DNA from: JACXTP01 sp963789555
GTDB lineage: Archaea > Thermoplasmatota > Thermoplasmata > Methanomassiliicoccales > UBA472
Reading direction: 5' to 3'
NCBI GenBank assembly: GCA_963789555.1
Contig: CAWBKY010000004.1
Coordinates: 1 to 64,000, forward strand
Length of the DNA: 64,000 nucleotides
Both the position numbers and the translations under genes were made by a program. The notes under the pieces are model-generated. The model made no database searches. It had not been told where the DNA came from and saw nothing but the letters and a program-made list of their open reading frames with translations. Below, one piece after another: positions 56,964-64,000 of this stretch; positions within the stretch are counted from its first letter, which is position 1, and every line of letters begins with the position of its first letter.

Positions 56964-57640
56964 TCACTTGATGGGAGGACGATTTGGTTGCAGTATGACC
57001 TTCTTTATCAGGTAAAGGGTAGGGATGATGGTGAGCACAAGGAGGAGCGGGAGCATGATCACGAAGGTCTGTAGGTCTTCGATGCTTGCGCCGTCTCCCC
57101 TCCCAGAGAATCCTTGAGAGTGCTTACCATCATCACCACCACGATACCGAACACGCCGATGAAGACGGAAATGGACTCGATGATGCGCACGAAATAGGTG
57201 CGTAGGAACTGATCGTGGTCCGCGATGGATTTGCGTAGCTCGGACACATCCTTCTCGAACTCTTTCTGGCTTCTCTCCAGGTTCTTCTTCAGGGCCTCCA
57301 TGTCGGTCTTCATGCTGTCATAGGTGGCGATGAGCTTGGACTCCATCTCCCAAGGCGATATCGTCCCGGCCCCCTCGGTCTGGGGCTCCAGGCCTTCCAG
57401 CATGGAGATGCCTTTCGCTGAGACCACCAGTCTCGTAACTCCCGCCCCATCCTTACTGGATTGAACGAGGCCCTCCTCCACCAATCTGGTCAGGGTCGGT
57501 CGAAGGGATTCCTGCCCCACCTTCTCGCTCTGAGCGACCGTCTTGAGGAGGTCTGCCTCCGCCACCCTGGCGGGATAACTTTGCCTGAGCTGCCGCAGGA
57601 TGGCTAGGCCATGGTCGATATCATCGCTCACGCATGCCAT
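56964..57640 (-). CDS. Winged-helix protein with coiled coil and two membrane helices (paralogue 2), frameshifted at C-terminus
   Basis: N-terminal winged helix (residues 8-80, ending with the wing 'RLVVSAKGISMLEG'), a coiled coil ('DSMKTDMEALKKNLERSQKE', about 105-145), 'DHDQFLRTYFVRIIESISVF' and a membrane helix. The first frame stops at 57059, but the next frame adds 'DGASIEDLQTFVIMLPLLLV' and a basic tail ending at 56964, which aligns with the second helix of the upstream paralogue. So one indel lies near 57105. It overlaps the paralogue by 20 bases, and an ABC exporter follows. Confidence 0.75.
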
Positions 57641-58352
57641 CCTCCTTGCATGGGTCCACTAGGATGAAGCGCTTGATGCCCCAGATCATGACCAGGACAT
57701 AGACCATGATCGACAATGGCACGCTCAATATGATGACCCAGTAATCTTCCACGCTGGCATCGTGCTGCAGGCTTAGCCCGATGGTGAGGATGAGCACCAC
57801 CACTATGGCGAATATGCTCACGAACACCCCGAAGGTCTCGATGACGCGAAGGAAATAGGTCCTGATCACCTGGTCATGGTCCATGATGCGTTGCCGCATC
57901 TCCTTCATCTCCGCATCCAAGGTCTTCTGGCTGGACTCGATCCCCTGTTTCATCTCCTCCATATCTGACTGTATGCGGTCGTACGTCTCGATGAGCCGGG
58001 TCTCGATCTCGCGGGCGGAGACGCCCTCTCGCTTCGCCCCCCTCTCCTCGAGTGATTGGAGGTAGTCAATGCCGTCGGAGGTGATCTTGTAGCGATAGGT
58101 CTCGGTCTTGCCGAAGGGGGCCTTGATGACTGACTCCTCGATCAGGGCCTTGGACTTCAGCTCCTTGATCTCTTGGGAAACTCGATCAATGGTGACGTCC
58201 TTCAGCGCCTTCTGTACCGAGGAGATGAGCACGATCTCGTCGACCTTGATGGGATAGAACTCCCTCAAGCTCCTCAGTATCTGCATCTTGACGATGTTCT
58301 CGCCATCGACCCCCGCTATGCTCAACCTCTCCCCCCACCAATGTTTAACCAT
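57621..58352 (-). CDS. Winged-helix protein with coiled coil and two membrane helices (paralogue 1)
   Basis: A 243-residue protein: N-terminal winged helix (about 15-100; 'SQEIKELKSKALIEESVIKA' as helix and 'YRYKITSDGIDYLQSL' as wing), a coiled coil ('ETRLIETYDRIQSDMEEMKQ', 110-160) and the shared phrase 'MDHDQVIRTYFLRVIETFGV'. Two membrane helices (about 165-190 and 205-230) and a charged tail follow. It looks like a membrane-tethered regulator. First gene of the four-gene exporter operon; promoter-like 'TTTATATTATTGG' lies near 58366-58378 upstream. Confidence 0.8.
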   Translation of the reverse strand: MVKHWWGERLSIAGVDGENIVKMQILRSLREFYPIKVDEIVLISSVQKALKDVTIDRVSQEIKELKSKALIEESVIKAPFGKTETYRYKITSDGIDYLQSLEERGAKREGVSAREIETRLIETYDRIQSDMEEMKQGIESSQKTLDAEMKEMRQRIMDHDQVIRTYFLRVIETFGVFVSIFAIVVVLILTIGLSLQHDASVEDYWVIILSVPLSIMVYVLVMIWGIKRFILVDPCKEDGMRER

Positions 58353-58409
58353 TGACCGGTGGAGTTTATATTATTGGCGTCAACGGTCTAAAAAAAAGAA
58401 CGTCCCAAC

Positions 58410-59237
58410 TCATGGAACACCTGTCGGGTCCCAGGAAACTCGAAGCCCGCTTTCGAAACCGTTCATCTCCTCCATATCAGCGTCGCTGAGAGCAAAATCG
58501 AAGATGCCAGCGTTCTCGATGATGTGATCGCTGGAGGCCGCCTTGGGTATTATGACGTGTCCCCTCTGCAGACCCCATCGGAGCATTACCTGCGCGGGGG
58601 AACGTCCGTGTGCCGCAGCCATGTCTCTCAAGCCCTGATGTCCGAACCTCTTCCCACGGGCCAAGGGACTGTATGATTCCACCTGCACCCCCATGGACCG
58701 GCAGGCATCCACCAGCTCGGTCTGCTGGAGATAGGGCGACAGCTCCACTTGGTTCACCGCGGGAATAAATTCCGCATAGGTTCCCAGCTCATTCAAGTGG
58801 GCGACGGTGTAGTTGCTGACCCCGATGCAGCGGCACCTGCCTTCCCTAAGCAACGTCTCCAAAGCCTTCCAGGAGCGTTGGCGCAGGGCGAGGACGGGCC
58901 AATGTATCAGGAAGAGGTCTATGGTGCCCACATCGATCCTCCTCTCACTGGCCTCGAAGGCTTTCAGCGCCTCAGAGTAACCTTGGTCGTGGTTGTACAG
59001 CTTGGTGGTGACGAACACCTCGTCGCGGTCCAGACCGCTGTCCCTTATCGCCCGGCCAACATCTTTCTCGTTGGCGTAGTAGCTTGCGGTGTCAATGAGG
59101 CGGTAACCCACATCCAAGGCCGTTCGGACGGCGTCATATGTCTCCTTGCCAGGCGACAACCTGTACGTTCCCAGACCGAACCTGGGCATCTTGACGCCGT
59201 TGTTCAGTTCCACCGTCGAAGCGATGTTGAAATTCAT
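58410..59237 (-). CDS. Aldo/keto reductase
   Basis: A 275-residue TIM-barrel oxidoreductase. 'DVGYRLIDTASYYANEKDVG' gives catalytic Asp and Tyr, 'VFVTTKLYNHDQ' the Lys and 'IDLFLIHWP' the His. 'IPKAASSDHIIENAGIFDFA' is the NADPH-phosphate-binding loop. It belongs to the broad prokaryotic AKR5-like group; the natural carbonyl substrate is not predictable. Single gene with its own promoter. Confidence 0.93.
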   Translation of the reverse strand: MNFNIASTVELNNGVKMPRFGLGTYRLSPGKETYDAVRTALDVGYRLIDTASYYANEKDVGRAIRDSGLDRDEVFVTTKLYNHDQGYSEALKAFEASERRIDVGTIDLFLIHWPVLALRQRSWKALETLLREGRCRCIGVSNYTVAHLNELGTYAEFIPAVNQVELSPYLQQTELVDACRSMGVQVESYSPLARGKRFGHQGLRDMAAAHGRSPAQVMLRWGLQRGHVIIPKAASSDHIIENAGIFDFALSDADMEEMNGFESGLRVSWDPTGVP

Positions 59238-59330
59238 CGTTCTCCCGACCTAAAGTTTAGATAACCAGAGGTTCGTGGTTATCCACCACGAGAATCAGAT
59301 AATTGCCTTATATAAAGGTTGGAGTTGGAT

Positions 59331-59663
59331 ATGATGCGAGAAAGTGATCGGATGGAGGCATCAGGCGATTTCTTGAGCACATGGTCTGGCGATCTGCAGG
59401 TCAAAGGTTTCCGCGAGGTCAGGACGGTCCATTGTCCGATACCCCACATCGAGGCCTTCCGGCGCGATGGCAAGAAATTCTTCGGATTCGCTGTACTGGA
59501 CCGTTCCGACATCAACGAGCAGCTGCATCTCATCCTTCGCGGCAAGGTGCAGAACGGCACGGTGGTCTTCCTGCAGGCATCTTTCGACCTGCTCGATGAC
59601 GTGGAGAGAAAGTTGAAGTGCTGGGAGCTGAACGACAAGGTGAACCTGGAAGGGTTCTTCTGA
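59331..59663 (+). CDS. Small soluble protein, unknown function
   Basis: About 110 residues with no membrane segment or Cys cluster. 'GDLQVKGFREVRTVHCPIPH' and 'FFGFAVLDRSDINEQLHLIL' look like a compact alpha/beta fold. A TATA box CTTATATAAAGG (59308-59319) lies 12-23 bases before the ATG at 59331, fitting a near-leaderless mRNA; ATGs at 59334 and 59352 are alternatives. I do not recognise the family. Confidence 0.65.
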   Translation: MMRESDRMEASGDFLSTWSGDLQVKGFREVRTVHCPIPHIEAFRRDGKKFFGFAVLDRSDINEQLHLILRGKVQNGTVVFLQASFDLLDDVERKLKCWELNDKVNLEGFF

Positions 59664-59684
59664 TCCCACTTCCGGGGATCAAAT

Positions 59685-60458
59685 TCAGATGGTCCTCTCG
59701 CCCCTCAAGATGTAGAAGGTCATGTAGGGCTTGAAGCCCACTTTCTCATAGACCGACCTGGCGGCATGGTTGTCCTCCCGCACATGGATGAGGGCATAGG
59801 GAACTTCCTTTAGGATCCGCTCCGCCAATGCTGATACGATGGTGGTGGCGTACCCCCTCCCCCTCGAGCCCTTTTCCGTGGCGATGATGGAGATGTTGAA
59901 GCCTGGGCCTTGGGTCAGCACGCTCCCTACGGCTGAGGGACCCCCCGTCCCTGATGCCGAGCCAGTAGGATTTGTTGAACATCGCCCGCACCCTCATCTT
60001 CGCTCATGTCCCCCCACCATTTCGGATCGGCCTCCCTCAAGAGCCGAGCGATATCCGGTGCATCCTCTGGGATCAAGGTCTCGTATGTAACCGTGCTCAT
60101 CGGTCTGAGCTCGCCCGCGGCCAACGGTCATAAGTACGATATTGAAATGGACCTCGGGGTGGAACATCCTCAACAATTCATCCTTCATATGCAGAGGGGC
60201 GTTTATCTCGACCTTTTGCTCTTCAAGCAGCTTGGCGAGGACCGTGCAGGCCCCCGGCTCGCCGCGCAATTGGACGATCTTGTGGTCGTAGACCAAAGAT
60301 GCCCCAAGGAGAGTGCCATCCTCCTCGGCGAACCTGATACTTGTCCGGTCCCTCTCGAACATCCAGTCGACCAGGAACCAGAAATACTCCGGCCAGCGGC
60401 CCTCGATCGAATTGAGGAACCATGCTTCGTTCCTGCCATCCAGATCGCAGACTCTCAT
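59685..60458 (-). CDS. GNAT-family acetyltransferase, frameshifted
   Basis: The N-terminal frame (60458 down to about 60120) begins 'MRVCDLDGRNEAWFLNSIEG'. A second frame gives 'TYETLIPEDAPDIARLLREA' and a third 'GFNISIIATEKGSRGRGYAT', with the acetyl-CoA-binding R-G-x-G-x-A loop, then 'IHVREDNHAARSVYEKVGF', the usual GNAT end. At least three indels lie between 59925 and 60130. About 255 residues. An N-terminal extension before the GNAT core is present, as in two-domain members. Acceptor unknown. Confidence 0.78.
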
Positions 60459-60541
60459 GGCATACCTCAGGGAAACAACGATATGAGATAATAACAAATT
60501 TTACCTCGATCCCTCAACCATCTCCCGTCCCCGAATTATTG

Positions 60542-61100
60542 ATGCAACCTATATCATCCAACCAAGATGATATTGAGAGGGGGTCCCTATTGAACGAGAG
60601 GGAGGCATCAGCACCTGAGATCAAAATTTCCATCGAGGAATATCTAGAGGACGTGCATCGACTTTTCATCCTCTCCTTCAATCAGGTGGGAGATCGAGCA
60701 TGGACGTATGGATGCATTGAGAATGGCACGATCGGTCGGTGAGGCTCTCGGAAGGGAGATGGCGCGAGCTCAGCTCAAAGGCCGTCATCTCGAGGACTTC
60801 GAGGAGTTCAGTAAGTTCTGGAAAGCACTGATGTCCGCGCCTCTCTTTTCCGCGACCCAGCAAGTGACGATCCTGGAGGAGGGCCCCGACCATCTAAGCA
60901 TGAGGGTGGACCGATGCCTCTGGGCGGAGCACTTCCTCAGGATAGGCGATCCGGAGTTGGGATACCTGGTCTGTTGCAACGCCGATCATAGCATGATAGC
61001 GGCCTACAATCCTAGGCTAAAACTCCATCGAACCAAGACCATCATGCAAGGTGATGACCATTGCGACCATTGCTTCCGTTGGTCAGAGGAGAGTCCGTGA
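60542..61100 (+). CDS. ATC-hydrolase-like protein (L-2-amino-thiazoline-4-carboxylate hydrolase family), frameshifted
   Basis: The first frame carries 'ISIEEYLEDVHRLFILSFNQ'. After an indel near 60705 the second gives 'ARSVGEALGREMARAQLKGR', 'LWAEHFLRIGDPELGYLVCC' and 'MQGDDHCDHCFRW'. The Cys-containing C-terminal motif G-x-D-x-C-x-x-C-F resembles the ATC hydrolase family, named for L-cysteine production from thiazoline but broader in nature. About 185 residues. Its stop overlaps the next start (GTGA). Confidence 0.72.
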
Positions 61101-61931
61101 CCAACCTGGTGGCGGCATCCTCTTTGGCCATTACGGGTCTGGCGGTCATCTGCAGTTGCACCAACATCGGGATGGTCATGGGCCGGGAGAAGGCTGGGGT
61201 TCGGAAGAGCCAACATCAGCTGGATGGCGAGGGGCATCGTGCTCAACATCGTCCTGATGCCACTCCTTGCGCTCGGATTGATCTGGACCTTCGACCTCGA
61301 TGCGGGTTTGTCGGTCGGCCTGGTTCTGCTCTCTGCCTTACCCGCCTTTCCTTTGATCAAGAGGATAATGCGGAGGAAGGGGGGTTGACAAGAACGGTCT
61401 GGAACTGACCTTCGTGATGTTAGGTCTGAGCGTGATATCCGCCCCAATGATCATCTGGTTGTCTCCAGTGGAGGGATTGGATGCTAACCCCACAGACATC
61501 ATGTTCACATTGTCCTTGTTCCAGTTGCTGCCATTGCTTATCGGTTATGCCTTGGGAAGGCTCAAACCGGAACTGTACGATCGCCTCGAGGACATCCTTA
61601 CGTTCCTGGTCTTGATTAGCACCTCGCTTGATCGTCCTATACGTGATCAGTGAGCAGATATCAGGACATCGGCCAGATGGGAGGCACCCACGCCTTGTTG
61701 GCTGTGATATCGTTGGTCTTCATGGGGGTCTTCTTGGGGTGGTTTGTGGGCGGGCCGAGGCACGGGGGCAGGAGGACCTTGGCACTGAACACGTCTTTGA
61801 GGAACTTCATGTCCAGCCTACTCCTGGTGTTAACCTTCTTCACGGGGGCGGGGACTGAAGTATTGGTCCTTTTGGGCGGGCTTTTCATGCTGGCCCTGGG
61901 AATTCTCGTGGAAAGGACCCTCATAGACTAG
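61097..61931 (+). CDS. BASS-type (bile-acid:sodium symporter-like) transporter, frameshifted
   Basis: It starts at a GTG overlapping the previous stop. 'LVAASSLAITGLAVICSCTN' is the first helix. Later frames give 'MARGIVLNIVLMPLLALGLI', 'LTFVMLGLSVISAPMIIWL', 'FTLSLFQLLPLLIGYALGRL', 'AVISLVFMGVFLGWFVGGP' and 'EVLVLLGGLFMLALGILVER', a many-helix layout in the BASS/SBF style. Three or four indels break it (near 61200, 61380 and 61630). It is shorter than full BASS proteins (about 275 residues). Na+-driven uptake of an organic anion is the family role; the specific substrate is unknown. Confidence 0.6.
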
Positions 61932-62156
61932 TCACTTCACAGTGGCGTCCTTGATAGTATATTAATAATAATATATTAATATATATTGCATTATATATTA
62001 AAACATCGACTCAAAATGGAGTTCTTTCGTCCCTGGGCTTCTGTTCGTTATTTTCTCAATTGGAAACGAAGTAGAGACTGACTACGATCGACCTCACCAT
62101 AATGACGGTTGGCGAAGCCAATATCCATGGCACATCGATACGGTCTAAGGGGTATC
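61932..62156. other. Very AT-rich intergenic region
   Basis: A run of TATTAATAATAATATATTAA-type sequence (about 61958-62005) lies between convergent genes. No gene; it may act as a terminator or simply be AT-rich spacer. Confidence 0.5.
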
Positions 62157-63060
62157 TTATTTCTTGAAGATCGGGGTCTCCTTAACCCCTTCCTCGCGCA
62201 TTCGGTTCGTGATCTGGAGGAGGTAGGAGGATGTGACCTTGCTTGTTTTGATGGGGGTATCCGTCCACAGGCTGACGTTATAGATGAGCTTGTCCTGCTC
62301 GGTGCGCACGATGTGCGCAGAGGGCAGGAACCGGTCCTCCTCGAAGTCCAGATTGACCTCGTCCTTCTCCGCTAGTTTTGTCCTATGCTTGGACTTATGC
62401 TTCAACCGGCTCTCCTTCCTGATGGGGCGGATATTGGGATACACCATTGGGTTGCGCCTCGCTTCCTCCAGGAAAAGTTCGCACATCCGGTCAGGGTCCT
62501 CGGTCCAAGGCAAGGCCATCGGGATGTTGATGTTGAAACATCCGATATCCGAGTAGTTCAAGGCCTTATGGATGATGAGGTAGGAGCTGGGTATGACATA
62601 CACCCTCCCATATTGCTCCCGGACCGTGATGGAGGTCAGCCCGATGTTAAGGACCTCAGCCGGACCGGTCTGATATAGGCGTGTCCCCCACCTCGACCCA
62701 ATCACCCAACTGGACACGTCCATCGATGGCCACTATCACACCGCCCACCACGTTCTGTATCACGTTCTGGAATCCGAAGGTGATGGCGAAGGAGATCGCT
62801 CCGACGATGAAAGCGATGGTCGTGCTGTTCACCCCGAAGAGGATGAGCAGTGCCAGGGTGAAGAAAACGATCAACACGAGGTATTGGATGAAATTGGCCA
62901 TGGTCTTGGCCGTGCTCGCACCAGCATATTTGGTTGCTCTCTTCTTGACCACCCAGTATACCAACCGGGCGACGATGAATCCCACAACAATGATGATAGA
63001 GACCTCTATGATCAACGTTAAGATGTCCCCAGTAAGTTCCATAAAAACCGCCTTGGCCAA
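62157..63060 (-). CDS. MscS-family mechanosensitive channel, one frameshift
   Basis: Two membrane helices ('ILTLIIEVSIIIVVGFIVAR' and 'FIQYLVLIVFFTLALLILFG') are followed by the pore helix 'AISFAITFGFQNVIQNVVGG' and the MscS beta domain 'IVAIDGRVQLGDWVEVG'. After an indel near 62680 comes 'GPAEVLNIGLTSITVREQYG' and the C-terminal alpha/beta domain, ending at 62157. About 300 residues. It opens under membrane tension during osmotic downshock. A charged Lys/His-rich insert (near 62370-62400) lies in the C-terminal domain. Confidence 0.87.
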
Positions 63061-63201
63061 GTCAAGAGGCGTTCAAATTATTATTAGTTCTGTAGAGGCG
63101 GCTGATGGCGGAATACTTTCAAACAAAGTTGCGGGAGTTTTCAGTTTTTTCATACAGCGTTCGTTCCACAATCGGAACCAAATGAGTGGTGTCAGATTGT
63201 A
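63061..63201. other. Spacer between mscS and the small-ORF region
   Basis: About 140 AT-rich bases between divergent features. No supported gene or clear repeat. Confidence 0.3.
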
Positions 63202-63357
63202 ATGGTAGGCCAAAAAATGATATGGAAAAAGGGGACTGACCGGATAGACAGATATGGTCCTATTTGTGCGATTGCCAAGCGAGATGGGATCATCTTCGTT
63301 GTTGAGGTAGAGTGGGACGAGAGCTTTCTACACCTGAGGGGATGGGAGTGGAAGTAA
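63202..63357 (+). CDS. Small basic/aromatic protein candidate (51 residues)
   Basis: An open frame from ATG to TAA encodes 51 residues, 'MVGQKMIWKKGTDRIDRYGP' then 'ICAIAKRDGIIFVVEVEWDE' and a Trp-rich end. Charged strands alternate with hydrophobic ones, as in a small beta fold, and there is no Cys pair. No clear ribosome-binding site or TATA precedes it. Kept because the codon pattern is coherent, but weak. Confidence 0.3.
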   Translation: MVGQKMIWKKGTDRIDRYGPICAIAKRDGIIFVVEVEWDESFLHLRGWEWK

Positions 63358-63544
63358 ACATGGCAAAACGTCCTCAATGATATGAGAGAGAAGCAAACTC
63401 ATCCCTCTTTCTCCTTAATTTTTTCCATTGGGGAAAGTGATAAGGGTTAGTATCTTCTATTAAAAAATGAGGCCTCTGTGAGTTAGCTGAGGCCTGCATC
63501 AAGTCACTTTCAAAAACCTCAGAGGGAGGAGGAGGTGAGAAAAG

Positions 63545-63802
63545 ATGCCAGTGGTGACGATCGACATAATAAAAGGAGCATTCAGCAAGGATCAGAAGGT
63601 GGAGATGATGAAGCGTGTTTCCGAGGTGGTCGCTGAGATCGAGAGCCGTCCTGATCCAAAGGAGAACATGCTTCCATTCGTATATTGCATCATCCGAGAG
63701 ACCGAATGGGGGGACTTTGGCAATAATGGGGTAGCCATAACGCCAGAATTGCTGCATGCGGTGAAAAAGGGAATCGTCCAAATTTCGATCAAGCAGCCGT
63801 AG
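63545..63802 (+). CDS. 4-oxalocrotonate tautomerase-like protein
   Basis: An 85-residue protein whose Met is followed by Pro ('MPVVTIDIIKGAFSKDQKVE'), the catalytic N-terminal proline of the tautomerase superfamily. 'ENMLPFVYCIIRETEWGDFG' matches the second strand and loop. It starts 5-12 bases after GGAGGAGG sites. The family isomerises unsaturated 2-oxoacids, but many members have unknown substrates. Last supported gene of the window. Confidence 0.85.
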   Translation: MPVVTIDIIKGAFSKDQKVEMMKRVSEVVAEIESRPDPKENMLPFVYCIIRETEWGDFGNNGVAITPELLHAVKKGIVQISIKQP

Positions 63803-64000
63803 AATATGGTCAGTGAAGGATAGGAGAGATAAGGAAACACTTTCCTTTTCATCTTTTCAGATATATGATCGATCATATCACGTGTATACATTCATCTTCT
63901 ACCACAGAGACAGACCACTGGATAAGAAAAATAACGAAAGGCCCTGAAAAGGGACCTGACGCGGAAATCCAGCAAGAGTGGGCCCAATGAGATTTGGAAC

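Overview
This window reads as part of the genome of an anaerobic euryarchaeon, most likely in or near the Thermoplasmatota. The evidence is a purely archaeal information-processing cluster (S19e, a PDCD5-like protein, L39e, L31e, aIF6), an archaeal SRP RNA, LeuRS, DUF373 and MptE proteins, a methanogenesis-marker-2-like protein, an oxygen-sensitive class III ribonucleotide reductase and a bipartite (LplA+LplB) lipoate ligase. The lineage is an inference. No 16S rRNA gene is present. Most of the window is GC-rich, while roughly the first 9.7 kb and several intergenic stretches are clearly AT-richer.

Layout. 1-9.8 kb: an AT-rich accessory region left of a tRNA-Leu(UAG) gene, holding a secreted beta-propeller protein, a STAND/AAA ATPase with helical repeats, a SnoaL-like protein, a broken proton P-type ATPase and a broken aquaporin. 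A 57-bp copy of the 3' part of the tRNA lies at 5464-5520, and related att-like repeats lie near 1886 and 4803, so this looks like a tRNA integration hotspot. 9.8-19.3 kb: core genes (exosome-linked RNA-binding protein, ATP-NAD kinase-like protein, a short FtsZ-like GTPase beside a ribbon-helix-helix regulator, leuS, a large MMPL/RND exporter). 19.5-22.7 kb: a bacterial-looking sulfatase next to a tyrosine-recombinase remnant. 22.8-29.2 kb: ubiX, the ribosomal/translation operon, a metallo-hydrolase, a zinc-ribbon membrane protein, a DUF373 protein, mptE and cutA. 29.6-36.9 kb: a five-gene peptide ABC importer (dppABCDF-like) full of frameshifts. 37.4-43.8 kb: site-2 protease, nrdD with a divergent winged-helix regulator and tandem operator-like repeats, and the marker-2 protein. 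43.8-50.3 kb: SRP RNA, lipA, the E1alpha/E1beta/E2 genes of a 2-oxoacid dehydrogenase, lplA/lplB, a thioredoxin-like protein and a rubredoxin-fused ferredoxin:thioredoxin reductase catalytic subunit. 50.4-58.4 kb: small regulators, MarC, small redox proteins, hisD, and an operon joining an ABC-2 exporter to two membrane-anchored winged-helix proteins. 58.4-64 kb: aldo/keto reductase, GNAT acetyltransferase, an ATC-hydrolase-like enzyme, a BASS-type transporter, MscS and a 4-oxalocrotonate tautomerase-like protein.

Functional links. LipA or LplA/LplB would lipoylate the E2 subunit of the neighbouring dehydrogenase. The FTR-like protein and the adjacent CPHC thioredoxin would pass electrons to disulfides. 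The wHTH protein beside nrdD probably controls it through the 12-bp repeats. The two wHTH-TM proteins probably sense and regulate the exporter encoded with them.

Caution. At least seventeen otherwise convincing genes, including the essential leuS, are split by single-base frameshifts that leave conserved motifs readable in the next frame. This looks more like an error-rich assembly than mass gene decay. I therefore annotate such genes across the breaks and keep 'pseudogene' for the recombinase remnant and the most degraded P-type ATPase and aquaporin.
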